DNA from: Chrysoperla carnea | Lineage: Eukaryota; Arthropoda; Insecta; Neuroptera; Chrysopidae | Assembly (NCBI RefSeq): GCF_905475395.1 | Contig: NC_058339.1 | Coordinates: 17,678,001-17,742,000, forward strand | Direction: 5' to 3' | DNA: 64,000 nt | Shown: positions 18,791 to 31,245 of the stretch, one piece after another | Layout of the letters: each line of letters begins with the position of its first letter | Position numbering within the stretch: the stretch's first letter is position 1 | Made by a program: the position numbers and the translations under genes | The notes under the pieces: generated by a model | Seen by the model: only the letters and a program-made list of their open reading frames with translations | Told to the model about the DNA's origin: nothing | Database searches by the model: none

Positions 18791-20246
18791 GAACAAAATT
18801 ATACTCCATGAAAAAAAGGTACCCATTTAACGTTTATTATTTAGCAAAATTAGTCTATTTAGTCTTAAATTAAAAGGGTAATTGAAAACACTTTTAAAAG
18901 CACAAGCTGTTATTGTAATTTTGTGGAAGTCATTTGTACACGACCATTCGTAAAAGCTTGTCTGAATCTTCCAACTTAATTTTTATACTCCTACAAAATA
19001 ATTTTCTAATTTTTAGTACAATAAAAACTAGTTTTTTTTAAACACTGACGTTCAAAATCTTATATATTTATAAAATGAAATGTTAAGAAATATATTTATA
19101 AACAGCTTGTATAAGTAAGTAAACGTTTAAAAACGATTGAAGTAAATTTGGTAATAATATATATACCATTATAAATGTTATAAAATTTATGATCGGAAAT
19201 GAATTGTTTTTATTGAAACGAATGGATGCTTTTAATGTTAAATAATATGTAGGAATAACATTATTATTATTATCATTTATTCAGATATATTGTTCCAAAG
19301 TAAAAATTATTAATATTGAAAATAGATATGGTTATTTAAATATCCTATATCGACTGAAACCAGTTTATTACTTTTTTAAAACCAAAAAATTAATCGCTTG
19401 AATTTTGGAACAGTAACTCGACTTGCCATGATGACCTAACTGGTCATCGAAACAGTTTACGTAACAGTTTAACGTATGGTCACATAACAGTTTGAGAGGT
19501 AACACTAACATTCATTATTATTCTGTTAGACCCTATATCTTTATTTGGGTGAACAATCAAAAACTGATTCTATTTATAATACAGATTTAGAAAAGTAAGT
19601 AAATAAAATTGTTTTTAAGTATACATTTAACGTATTTTCATTCGTTATTCTACAGGTTTCATTAGGAAGTTCGTTTCGAACGGGAGTCCCCCGAGCGCAC
19701 TTTTTTAAACTTTAAAGGGGGCATTTGTGGTGTATAAAAACACAGAGCTTAAAATAAATTATAGTTTAAAAAACAAAAAAACACGATAATAATTTTGATT
19801 TTAATGTAAAATTCAAAGCGGGGGTTGGTCTGTACATTCATTCTTTAAATTTGCTAATGGGACAGATGCCATTCACCCCTCGCTTTGAATTTGTCATTAC
19901 AATTCTTATTTTTCTGTCATTTGGACTTGGTTTCTGTGTTATGGGCTTGGCTTTTAATAGTTTATTTAATTTCTTTTTTCAATTAATGTTAACCTATATA
20001 AATTTTAAATTACAAACACAAATTATTTGTATAAAGTAGAATTAAAATTTCTAAATTATAAAATATTTTATTTAGGAAATAATTTATTTTTGATTTCAGT
20101 GTATTTAAAATAGAATACATTTTCTATGCAATTTAAGAAAAGAGATAATGTAACTGTGTATAAAGTATTGTGTAAATATGGACACAGTTCATACAAAATA
20201 ACTAAAATGTAATTGCTTTAATAATAATATGATATGAAAAGTTTGT
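18791..20246. other. Non-coding stretch with a fragment of the 3895/10730 repeat
   Basis: The only recognised item is 19500-19650, which matches the end of the repeat at 3895-4795 (GGTGAACAATCAAAAAC, CAGATTTAGAAAAG). A frame at 19851-20039 starts with TTG and is AT-rich; I do not call it a gene. Confidence 0.45.
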
Positions 20247-20269
20247 TCAGTAACGACAACTTAAATAAT

Positions 20270-20660
20270 AGTAAATATGGTAGCGTATTTCTTTATTGAA
20301 CAAATTTTGCTCCCAAAAGTTATACACACCTCTTCTGATTGCGCAAACTCGCATTACACGCGTTGAGGTCCAAAGCCCATTTTTATGGATTTGATTTGAT
20401 AAGGCTATACGGAATCTTCTTCTGTGTTGTCTGTCTGTGAGTCTGTCTGTCTGTGTGTGTCTGTATCTGTCTGTCTGTGGCATCGTAGCGCCGGAATGGA
20501 TGAACCAATTTTTATTTTTTTGGTTTTGTTTGAAAAGAAATTTAATGGAGAGGATTTTTATATATGTTGCAAATGCGAGATTAGGGTTTCGTAGCCGAAA
20601 AATTTGTCGGGGTTTTTTTAAAATTTTGTAAATTTCACTTGTTACCATCAAATATGCTTT
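20270..20660 (-). repeat. Family E repeat with (TCTG)n run
   Basis: Reverse orientation. Contains a TCTG-rich run at about 20425-20480, GGCATCGTAGCGCCGGAATGG and TACGAAACCCTAATC in reverse. The open frame through it (20247-20675, minus) is an effect of the simple repeat and is not called. Confidence 0.65.
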
Positions 20661-20918
20661 CCAATTCAAAATCACACAATTAGGTATAATACTGTGATAT
20701 TGTTTATCATGTTGTGTATACTGAAACTAATATATTTAGTGAAATTGTCTTCCTACCAAAAATTTGCAATAATACTATTATAATAGCACACTGTTCCACA
20801 AATGCATAATATGTAGCTATTTCATGTACATTTGCATTTGCAATGAATAAATTATAACTCTTATAACTATTTAGAAAGGTATTAGTCGGATAAAGGAATA
20901 CATTGAATAGCCATTCTT

Positions 20919-21481
20919 GAGGAGTCCTCAATCACAGCTCTGATTTTGATGATTTTTTTTTTCAAAAAAATTCTTTTTGTATATTATTTTAAATCAAAAA
21001 ATTTACGAGGAGGGTAATAATCTGAAGGAGGAATAGGCAATGTCTCGACTGATATATCGATGTGCAGCCTAAATCGCTAATGATAAAAGTTTGAAATTTT
21101 GAGAGGTTATTGATTTGAAACAGTTGGTGTCATTTCAGAAAGGGTTTTTCGAAATTCATCCCTTAAAAAGGTGAAATAGGGGATGAAAGTTTGTATGAAA
21201 ATATATAAACCCATTTCATTTCTGAACCGTCATTTTTAAACCGTCACTCTTTTAGGGGATGAATTTCGAAAAATCTTTTTTTAAATGACCTACAGTATAA
21301 AATCAATAACATATCGAAATTTCAAACTTCTATCATTAGCGATTTAGGCTGCGCATCGGTATATCAGTCGAGACATTGCCTATATTCCCCTTCCAGATTA
21401 TTCTAATTTTAAATATATACAAAAAGAATCATTTTGAAAAAAAAATCATTATAATCGGAGCTGTTATTAACGACTCCCGAG
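20919..21481. mobile_element. Foldback element with ~250-bp inverted arms
   Basis: The outer ends GAGGAGTCCTCAATCACAGC and, from the right, GGGAGTCGTTAATAACAGC match, and the match continues inward through AGGCAATGTCTCGACTGATATA, CAGCCTAAATCGCTAATGATA and GGGATGAATTTCGAAA to a centre near 21210. There is no open frame, so it would be non-autonomous. No target duplication was identified. Confidence 0.82.
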
Positions 21482-22091
21482 TAAAAACATTCATTGATGC
21501 GACTACATGTATGTAAGTAAATATGTATATATTATTATTATAGTAATTGTGTATTTCATACATAATAAAATATTGTACAATTATAGAGACTTACAAATTA
21601 AAGTAAGTTAGGATATCCCGCGACGTTCAGAAAATATGAATAAAATATGAATATTCAATATACAGTGTGTCGCATTTAAGATGAAGACACCCTTATATTT
21701 TCGTTATTTACAGAAATATCGATTTGAAATATTACGTTCATACTAGATGATGGGTCACATTTTATAAGATACTTAACCGCAATCAGAACTAAAAACTCAC
21801 CGTGCAACAAATTGGCAAATAGGGCCGATTTATATAGATGGTTAGATATATCGAAAAAAACTACTAGGAAAAGTTGCTTGGAATATGTTTTTATACCTAT
21901 ATACCGATTTTCATGAAAACAATTCCCATTTTTTATTTTATTATTTGAACCATATTCATAATTATTATAAGTTTATTGAAATATTTGATTCCATAACAAT
22001 ATTAAATTATCAATATATCCCGTTTTTACATTTGATAGCACAATATTCATAGTTATGCAAGTCTTTTATTTTTTTTTGTTATAAGCCTGCC

Positions 22092-23010
22092 ATGGAAATT
22101 ATAAACAGGATTAATTATGATTTAAAAGTGTTATGGAATAAAATATTATTGAAAAAAGATCTACAGTTCCTCGTCTTTTTTGTAAGTCTTTGTAGGCTCG
22201 GATGATGGTATTTGAAAAAAAATTTATGATACAGAATGCTAAGTTTTGTTATCGTTGTAAAATAAGTATAAAATTCGTCTACTTAATCACGTTATACACC
22301 AACGTTAACATACAGTTATTTGTCTACAAATTATAAATCATATATTAAAAGAATATTAAAATATTAATTTGAGACCCTTTGACCGACGATAATTTCTATT
22401 GAATAATTTATAATTTTATTTCAAGAGAAAAAAAAGGCAATATACTACAAAGATAATACAAATACATCTACGCAAAATTACACTACAAGTTTTTTTTTAT
22501 TGATTTCGAAAAATTAAATATTTATTAGATATAATTATAATTTATTCTAGTCACGAAAAGTTTAATTAATAACCAATCATTTTTCAAAATTAAATTGCAC
22601 AATTCAATTTAATTTAACAAAAGAAATTTTATTTATAGTTTTGTTGTTAATAATATCGTGGTTATGAATATGGCCGCAAAAGTAGAAAAAAAACCTTGTA
22701 TTGAAGCATTTTCAAATTTTTTTATTTAATCCTGGTTAGAAATGGTTTCCACTTAATCTTTCAGACCTATTTACTTTCTACCGGGACATATAACTCCTGT
22801 GCTCAGTTTCAAAAAGTATACAATATCCCTGTAGTCGTACGATCTACAAACAATACTACATTTATTTGGAAGTAAGTAAATTTTTCATTCCCTACGTTCA
22901 AAGTATTTCCAATTCATATTTCATCCAAATCCTATTGTCCGCTTAGTCATCGTAACAATGCAGACATGCATTTTTACAATATTGAATGCAGATATTATAA
23001 TCATTTCTAA
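22092..23010 (+). CDS. Possible three-exon gene for a small secreted protein, 86 residues
   Basis: Exon 1 (22092-22181) starts at GCCATGG and is open for exactly 30 codons to a GTAAGT donor. Exon 2 (22765-22871) follows an acceptor with CTTAATCTTTCAG and ends at GTAAGTAA; it is open in only one frame, the one that continues exon 1. Exon 3 (22947-23010) follows a 75-bp intron, keeps phase and ends in TAA after 20 codons. The hydrophobic segment LQFLVFFTYLLSTG followed by NSCAQ looks like a signal peptide core and cleavage region, although about 25 residues precede it. An NNTT glycosylation site and two later-region Cys are seen. Family unrecognised. It lies between the inverted motifs at 21663 and 25984. 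Chance assembly cannot be excluded. Confidence 0.38.
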
Positions 23011-23724
23011 AATAACTTGCTTTTAGAAAAAAAAGTAACTGCTGTTACTCAAGCACCAGGAGTATAAGGGAACAGATCCAAAGAAAATTTATTTACAATA
23101 ATTTAATCATTATGTAGAATCGAGAATTACAGAAGAAAATTCTTGAATTTGTCATTATCATTATGGAATCTGTGTAGACTAGTGTATTAGAGGCTCTAGA
23201 GCTCTGCAAACATAGTAAATAATGCTCTTCTTTACTACAGAGGAAAAAATTTACATTATATAAATTATATTCTATCATTTTAAATATTTATTCTCAATAC
23301 TTATCTATTATTATTATGATTATTGATCATTTATCTTACTTCATGGAGTAATACTATAATAGTAGTATACCTATACCAGTTTTGTTGTTGTTCGACATAT
23401 AACCAAGAGAAATGATAGAACAACCACCATAGATGCTTTATAAGTATATGTAAGAAGTATTAGTTATGTACAAATAATATTATATATATATATCTCATTG
23501 ATGTTAGATATTATACACCCTCTTAACAAACATTGGCATCGATGTATGAAATATATTATATACTTTTAATATCAAATTCATCTTATTGTACATATTTGTA
23601 TGTATGTATGCATGTGATAAGTATCACTCTACAAACTTTAGTCGTGATAGTCGTCTGTTGGTTAATAATTTGCTATGTTGATTTTTTGCGATGCTATAAT
23701 TTCGTTTACAGCAGAACATTTCAG

Positions 23725-23725
<1 letters not shown>

Positions 23726-23793
<68 letters not shown>
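23726..23793. repeat. (TA)n microsatellite, ~34 units
   Basis: Uninterrupted TA dinucleotide run of 68 bp. Frames through it on both strands encode IYIYIY and are artefacts. Confidence 0.98.
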
Positions 23794-23794
<1 letters not shown>

Positions 23795-24284
23795 CTTCAC
23801 TACAGGTATAATACCCACGTATGTAGTAATTATAGTATATATCCATGGTAATACCATACAAAATATAAGTGATTATTATCATTCAGTATGTCAACAAGTC
23901 TAACAAGCCACACATTATGACGTCACGTCCGCTTTAAAATTTGAATTTCTGTCAATGAATTTGTACTTTTTTAATTAACTTTAAGTAATTAAAAAGATAT
24001 TAATTACTAAAATAATGGTTTAGTTGAAATGTCCAGACAATAAAGTTACGGAAAAAAGTATTTAAATTTCATGAATGTTTCCTATTGGGATGATATTTCA
24101 TATGTTCTAAGACGAGCTAAAAAGGTGTGATCTCCATCATTCAATAACTAAAATGGAATTGGGCTTGACGAATAAGAGACAATCGCAGGACATAATGCTC
24201 CATCGTGTGGACGCCAGGTACATCTACAAAAGCTAAAAACAAAAACTCATGGGCTTTATTGGGGAAGATGACTCTTATTACATT

Positions 24285-24670
24285 ACATATACATTCAGGT
24301 CACACATACATAACTAATATTCCCATATAATACATACTATACAATTTGCGCCTAATTTACAAAAAAATGTTTCAATCAAAATTTGTATATTTTTTCATAA
24401 GGATAAATTGACTAATGTTGCTCATTAAGCGAGCTCGACCTCATTTTTTACGTTCTGAGTACGCTGTAAAAATTTCAGCTTGATATCGCTTTTCGTTTTT
24501 GAGTTATCGTATTGACAGACTAACGGACGGCCAACCGAAAATGGAATAATTCGATTTTATGAACACCTGTACCAAAATTTTGTTGGTAGCATCAATATTT
24601 TTACTCGTTACAAACTTGGGACTAAACTTAGTATACCTTGTATATTACATATATACATGGTATAAAAATA
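24285..24670 (+). repeat. Family A interspersed repeat, copy 3
   Basis: Begins around CACACATACATAACTAATATTCCC and ends TATATACATGGTATAAAAA. The middle is shortened: the segment with TTTAAACTTTTGTTCTATCTC is missing. Confidence 0.82.
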
Positions 24671-25427
24671 TATAGGTCTATTATTAGACTGTTATATTTA
24701 TTTATAGTATGTGTAACTACTTCTGGTGTAAAATATGAATATCTTTGTCAAAATAACTTGATCCTGGTTTGTTAGGTATATGTATTGAAAGTAACCGTTT
24801 TAGAATAACGATAAGTACATTGAACATAGCATTGCGTCTATCGTAAGCATAAGATGAGCATTGTAGTAATATGTAGTAGTATAGCCGAAGTTTAACAGTT
24901 ATATTCGGTGTATGTATGTATGTTAAGTGGTTGGTGTGAATTTATAAATGTTAAAATTCAATTGATATTCGAGCATTATCAAATCAAATGCTTCGTTATT
25001 ATTCAAAGCCACGATCGAGTCGCTTTAACAGTATAACACCATCAAGTGAACGAACATCTAAAAATATTAGTGAGCATGGAAGAGAGAAACACATATAACA
25101 TTTTCCCGTCTATTATTATTGTACACGTATATATGAATACATACCATACACTACCGTTATTCATTTCATCTTTTTTTTTTTTGTAGTAGTAAAATGTGTA
25201 CTCGTATAAAGTCTTGCTTGACTATACCTACTATCGAATTCGATATTCAATATTATAATACATTGCCTTTCGTATATATATAAAAATATGTATGTATGTA
25301 TGGCCTCTTTCGCGTCTGCCAATAAATTTTAACGCGATACATTGCTTACAACATGTAAATAATATTCTGTCGGGTCCGTATGCAAGAATCAAGAATCACA
25401 ATGGGGAGCCCAAATAAATATGTTTGG

Positions 25428-25650
25428 TACAAGTGAAATTTACAGAATTTAAAACCCCCTCGACAAATGTGATTTATTCCTTGTAAACTGATTATTGGAA
25501 TCTTTGCTTTAAAATGTTCTCAATCGAGGCGGTTCGACCGTTTAGGGGCTACGATGCCACTGAGAAACACACAGACGCACAGATAAACACTTTAAACTTA
25601 CATTTATTACATTACACTCCTTCTTAAATCAATATCAAAGTGATGGTCAA
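25428..25650 (+). repeat. Family E repeat (near twin of 31026-31245)
   Basis: Shares about 215 bp with 31026-31245, including ACAAGTGAAATTTACA, GATTTATTCCTTGTAAAC, TTTAGGGG.TACGATGCCAC and CAATATCAAAGTGATGGTCA. Both copies are direct and end at GGACATCA. Confidence 0.85.
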
Positions 25651-26177
25651 GGACATCAGTGATTAAGATCGCATGGTTATAGGTTCATTTGATACTCGAT
25701 AACACCTACTCAGCAGTTAATAGCTTAGAGAGAAAATATAATCAATTGAACTCCTTCAAGTATCCCAAGGAACATGATGTCGAGTTTCATAGCCAAGTGC
25801 AAAGGAAATAAAGGTCATGTCTCCTATTATTAACCTAGCAACCATTGGACGGTTAAGATTTTTTCCTAGAAACGTATATCAGCTCTTATACTAATCTTTT
25901 TTACCGGACTTTCAAGGAGTGGTTATGTATTTTATGTATAAAACGAAAATATGAGGGCATCTTCATCTTAAATGCGACACACTGAATGTCTTTAAACCAA
26001 TCCCCTTTTAATTTTCTTTATTTTGATACTCTTCTCGATAGGTTTTGTTAATTTTTTATGTTAATTTATTACTATTTTGCTTCGAAAATCCGACATTTTG
26101 TTTTATTTCCTCAAAAAAAAAACACTTGAGATTTTGAGACAAATATAAAGAAACCTTAAATGTTGAAATCTATTGAG

Positions 26178-26241
26178 CCGTTTGGAAGATAATAAAGAAA
26201 TTTACAATTTCTTCATTATTTACTTCGTATCTTCCAAACGG
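26178..26241. repeat. Short hairpin, 14-bp perfect outer stem
   Basis: CCGTTTGGAAGATA and TATCTTCCAAACGG are perfectly complementary, with an inner near-complementary pair (AATAAAGAAA / TTTCTTCATTATT). Possibly the remnant of a small foldback element; no RNA gene is implied. Confidence 0.7.
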
Positions 26242-26799
26242 GATCATATCTTCCAAAAGTTTCTTTTTACGAATATCATTATTGTATAATATAAAATTTT
26301 AAAAACATTCAGAATATAATCTAAAGTGAAATCTCAGTGAACAAAATTTGAAACACTGAACCAATGTATTCACAATACAGTAGGAAATTTAGCTTAAAAC
26401 TTTTTCTGTTTATAATCGAAAAACATTTTTTTATCATTTTGACAATACATTATTTTTTTGATTATTGTCGTCATTTGTATGAATGTTATTTTGCGGACAA
26501 AAAAATTAGAATTTATGGCTTGTCCTTTTTGTTAGGTCATAGGTAATGCTGTTCTATTTATATTTATATTCATAATTCTTTGTTATATGTACAAATTTAA
26601 TTAAAGATTTTTTACAAAACTTTTAAATAATTTTCTTGAAAGTTATTATTCGCTTGCTAGGTATAAACAAACCTGAGCTTGATAAACGTATAAAAGAGAA
26701 CTACTCGAGTCTTATAAAAATTTTGAAATAAATTTTAGCCCCTTCTAACGGAAAAGAACATGATTTGAGAGAAAAAATTGTTAAAGTAAAAGTAATGTA

Positions 26800-26868
26800 A
26801 GCACTGACTCTCAACACTTTCTATACAGAGTAAGTCAACAATTAACTCAGCCACTTTCTTTTTTCATG
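26800..26868 (-). repeat. Family A fragment (one end only)
   Basis: TAAGCACTGACTCTCAACACTTTCTATAC followed by TCAACAATTAACTCAGCC matches the end segment of the copies at 15990 and 55998. Confidence 0.65.
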
Positions 26869-26954
26869 GATACAGTTTATTCAGCGATTTTTAAATCTGC
26901 TATCAAATTAAATTGATTAAAATCTTCTTGAATGTAAGGATAACTTTTTATATC

Positions 26955-27245
26955 ATGTATATATGAAATATATCAAGGTATACTAAGTTTAGTCGTAAAC
27001 GTAAAAAGTGAGGCTGAGTTCGCAAATGAGTAACACAGGCCTATTAGATCTTGGATTCGTAGGACACATTTTGTAAACAGTTAGAGATAGAACAAAAGTT
27101 AAAATGTAAAAAGTGTTCCTTATATAAAAACATATACCACAAATTTTTGTTTCAAACATTTTTTCGTAAATTATTTATATGGGAATATCAGTTGTGTACA
27201 CCGTATTTCAACAATTAATTCAGCCAATTGTTTAGCTTCACTACT
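26955..27245 (-). repeat. Family A interspersed repeat, copy 4
   Basis: Starts ATCATGTATATATGAAATATATCAAGGTATACTAAG and ends TATTTCAACAATTAATTCAGCC. The CAGACAGACA block is deleted. Confidence 0.82.
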
Positions 27246-27627
27246 GTTCTGGGCTACGATTCGGTTGAGACCCGGTATTGTGGTCATGCATAACATGATT
27301 CATGAATAATTAATATACATTTTCGAGAAGGTGTATACAATACACCCACACAAACAATGTATTTGAAAATAAACAAATTAAGTAAAAAGCATTTACTTAC
27401 AAAAATTACAAAAATAATAAGAAATCAATCAATCAGTACAAAATACAACGAATTCAATTTATAAATACATTAAAATAACCTATATTTTTTATTTCATACA
27501 TTATTTACAATTTACCTGTAAATAATAAGCAAATTGAAATTGAAACTCTATTTTTTAAACATGTATTCTAAGCATTTATTTCTATACTTATAGACGAATC
27601 AAAACGTACAAAAGGAAGAATTTTTAT

Positions 27628-28467
27628 GTACCTCAACCTATCGGGAGAGTTTTTTTTTTTAAATATTCAGGAAGGTCCATCAAAATTTACATCTAATTTC
27701 TTGCCCCTAGAAAGTTTGACCATTGCTATGGGCCAAATAAGCCCATTATTAGAATCCATTTATGAGGTGACTTTTGAAAAATTTAAAACCTTGAAAATAT
27801 GCAACAAAATTGACTAGAAACGGATACACGTGGGTTTTCTGGGTTGCTGATTACTATTCCGAAGTCAGAATTCCGATATACTCCCCCTCTTCTTGGGGTA
27901 ATTCACCCCGCTGGTCCAAAATTGCAATATTCTGTAAATATTCAACAAAATGGGCCGAAAAACATTCGGAGGTCTTCAGGATCACTGATCACGATTCCAA
28001 ATTTAGAATGGAGATATACTTCCCCTTCCAGGTATTTTCTGTCAATCGCTGCCCGAACACAGAAATATTCTGTAAATATTCAACAAAATAGACCAAAAAA
28101 GTATTCTCGAGGCGAATTCGGAATCGTGATCAGTGACCCCAAAAACCCGTGAGTATACTTTTTTGATCCATTTTGTTGAATATTAACAGAATATTGCAAT
28201 TTTGGACCAATGAGGTGAATTTCCCTAATAAGAGGAGGATTATATCAAAATTCTGATTTCGGAATAGTGATCAGAGACCCCGAAATCCCTCCGAATATAC
28301 GTTTCTGGCCCATATTTGGAAGGTTTTAAAATTTTCAAAAATCACCTCATAAATGGATTCTAATGATTACCTCTAGGGTCCATAGCAAAAAACAAAACTT
28401 TCTAACGGCAAAAATTTCCTGATCATTAAAAAAAAAAAAGAAAAACTGGCTGGATAGGTTGAGGTAC
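27628..28467. mobile_element. Foldback element with long inverted arms (~300 bp) and internal direct repeats
   Basis: The outer ends GTACCTCAACCTATC and GATAGGTTGAGGTAC are perfect complements. The arms match inward through TTAGAATCCATTTATGAGGTGA, TCACTATTCCGAA and GGTCCAAAATTGCAATATTCTG. The centre holds a direct repeat of about 130 bp around CTGATCACGATTCC and TCTGTAAATATTCAACAAAAT. Open frames of 63-102 codons inside are not conserved between arms. It is a non-autonomous foldback or MITE-like element. Confidence 0.88.
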
Positions 28468-31025
28468 AAAAAAATTGGGGAAATTCTCTATGAAATGCTA
28501 AAATGACACGACTTTTAAGTGTAATACATACCAACTCGAATAAATCTACACATACAGGTAAAGAATAGAACCAAGAGTAGCGCAATTGAAAATAAAAAAT
28601 ACATAATGCTAAAACGTAGGTATTTTATTTTTTTACTTTTTCCTTACATTTGTTTGAATGGTAATTTCTTAATGCATTTTTATAATATTTTGTTTTCCCA
28701 ATATAATTCCAGATGCTTTTACTTTTATTACAAATGATAAAGTAAGTGAATTCAATTCAATTTTTTATTTATGTAGTGCCTTTTTTTTATACTGTGAATT
28801 TATCGAAAAAAATTCTTTTGATTGATTAATGTAGTAAAAAAGGTAATTTTTGGTTCAGTTCTTCTGTCAATTGTTAAATAAATTATAAAGGCACCTTTTC
28901 ATTGGACAATCTGACGTTTATTTTTGACGTTATGGTAAGCCCAATTGTTCATATAATAACGGCCTTTACCCATATGAAAACCAAATGAGAAAATCTGAAA
29001 AATCTAAAATAAAATGCTAGAAAACGGGAAAACAGTGCAGAGACTCCTTTTTAAATACTGTTTTTTTTTAGCATAAATTGATTTTGAAGATGCTTTTTAG
29101 TGTATCTCGATTGCAAAGTCTTACAGAAGGTGGTTACATAAAAATTCCAAGGTCTTTTCACTGATGTCGAGATTTAATTACTGAGCTTTCAACATTTAAC
29201 GCCAATGAAAAAAAAATCAAAATAATATTGTTACCCAAAGGTAATCTAAATCAATCTAGATTCATCCAACTCCGTGCATGTAAAATATAGGTACTTATGG
29301 GATTAATCAGTGATTCGTTATTCCCGACTTTTCCTGCCTGCTGCACTGGGTACTATATATATCTAGTATAAAATATATACTATGCATTTTTTTTTAAATC
29401 GATAAAACTGTCAAGTATTGAAATAATTAAAAATTGAATTATGATTTATCAAATTTACAAATCCACGTATAGTCATGTGTATTTTTATTTAAGTCACGTT
29501 GAATGTTCTAAAAGTGCATTTCAAGTAATGTGTGTACTTGCAATTTTCAATCAATTTAATTCAAATATCAACGTTAAAATTATACAAGTCATTAATTTTC
29601 AAGTAAAAAACCGTTTCATAAGTTATAAATTATGTAACAGAAACTTCAAAGGCTAATCTACCTATATATCAAAAGAATAATTATAAAATAATAACGGCTG
29701 TTAGTAATTGTGCACTTCACTAGAAAACGGCTAAAGATATTATGAGCGTGAATCATCAAGTAATTTCAAATAAACAAATAAAAAAATATATATTTTCAAT
29801 TTTCATAATGAATTGTATTAAACTTGACGATATAAGAAGAAAAGTAAAAGTAAAATTCTGCGATATCTGTCGTTATTTTCAAAATATTGAAAATTTTTTT
29901 TATTTTTCAACTTTCAATATTTTGAAAACCAAGGCAAATATTGAACAATTTTATTCTTATTTTTGCGTAGCATGGTACACGTAGGTACTTTGCCTGCATG
30001 ATAACGTACAACTTTTTCATGAATATGATGGGGTTCTTATTTGCATTTTTATTGCCATTAGAATGGGAAAAACGACACATCAATGAAAGAGAGGCTTTCT
30101 AGACATTTCTTTCACAAGGTTTTTTGGTATATTTGATGGTTTCTGTACACTTAGTGATAATACACCTTGTTCTAAACCTGGGAAAAATAATTGAATTTAT
30201 GTTACAATGCACCATTTAGGTACACAGACTTACAGATACGCTTGTAGTCTAGGAGTGCGTAGCATTCAACATGATGTTAACACCTGCTAAAAAAGTTGTG
30301 TGAGAGATAACGGTTGATATGTACCTTAATTTCCTTTGCAAAAGCTTAATTTCACTAAGTATAATTTATTATTTCTCAACGAAAGAGTTATTTATTTAAT
30401 TATAAAGTCTTGAAATAAGTTTAATTAACCAAGTTCTTATAAAAATATTTCCAAAACTATTTAGTATATCATCTGGTAGTACTGTTTCGGAGAAGAAATC
30501 ACGAAATTTCATTTCTAATTTTTTGAATGTCTCTTTCTCTGGGAGTTGATCTATGTAATGTGTTTTATGGTTGTTTTAAGCCAGAGCTAATATGTCTACT
30601 TAAAATTCATTACCTCCACATTACTTAGAGGAACTGGGCTGTACTCACCTCCACTTGTAATAAAAATTAACCATTAATATATGTTATCGAGTTCAAGCCT
30701 CTGAAATAAATGGAGGTAACATGGCAAAGGTAACAGAGCGGTAGTTTATTACTTTCTGCTCCATTTTCGAAAATTTACAACAACTAACTTCCGCGTATTG
30801 TTTTTTTTAAATTTGATGCCACAAGCTCTCGAGATAGAGCAGTAGTTATAAATGCACACTTCTAGATCAATTATTATTGGTTGTATTCACATATCCATCA
30901 TTTTCGATATGTACGTAACTAACATACATATTGAATATCATATTCATACATAAAACGATCGTTTGGTTGTATTATTAGTTTTCTAACACAAAGTTCTTGT
31001 TTTCTATCTAAAAATCGAAATAAAA
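28468..31025. other. AT-rich non-coding stretch
   Basis: No gene recognised. A perfect 16-bp inverted repeat TTTCAAAATATTGAAA / TTTCAATATTTTGAAA lies at 29877-29892 and 29912-29927. TTACCTCCA and TGGAGGTAA face each other around 30612 and 30711. Short frames at 29441-29656 and 29742-29984 begin with ATG but have only AT-driven composition and no recognisable domain. Confidence 0.4.
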
Positions 31026-31245
31026 CAAGTGAAATTTACAAAATTTAAAAAACCCCCGATAAATGCGATTTATTCCTTGTAAACCGATTTTTGGAAACTT
31101 AGCTATAAAATGTTCTCAATAAAGTCGGTTCGACTGTTTAGGGGTTACGATGCCACTGAGAAACACATAGACGCACAGATAAAAATTTTAAACTTATAAC
31201 ACTCCTTCTTAAATCAATATCAAAGTGATGGTCATGGACATCAAA
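31026..31245 (+). repeat. Family E repeat (near twin of 25428-25650)
   Basis: See the copy at 25428; the two align over about 215 bp with about 90 percent identity by eye, the closest pair in the window apart from the LRR duplication. Confidence 0.85.

Larger units (their letters stand above)
21663..25984. repeat. Inverted pair of ~45-bp motifs 4.3 kb apart
   Basis: CAGTGTGTCGCATTTAAGATGAAGA at 21663-21711 recurs in reverse at 25936-25984 with about 90 percent identity. They could be the terminal repeats of a 4.3-kb element or two inverted fragments of one repeat. No matching target duplication is visible, and no transposase is recognisable between them. Confidence 0.5.

Noticed and set aside
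20247..20675. 142-codon minus-strand frame
   Set aside because: Driven by the TCTG/CAGA simple repeat in a family E element, with no recognisable domain.
23533..23857. Frames of 77-92 codons on both strands
   Set aside because: Produced by the TA microsatellite, encoding IYIYIY runs.
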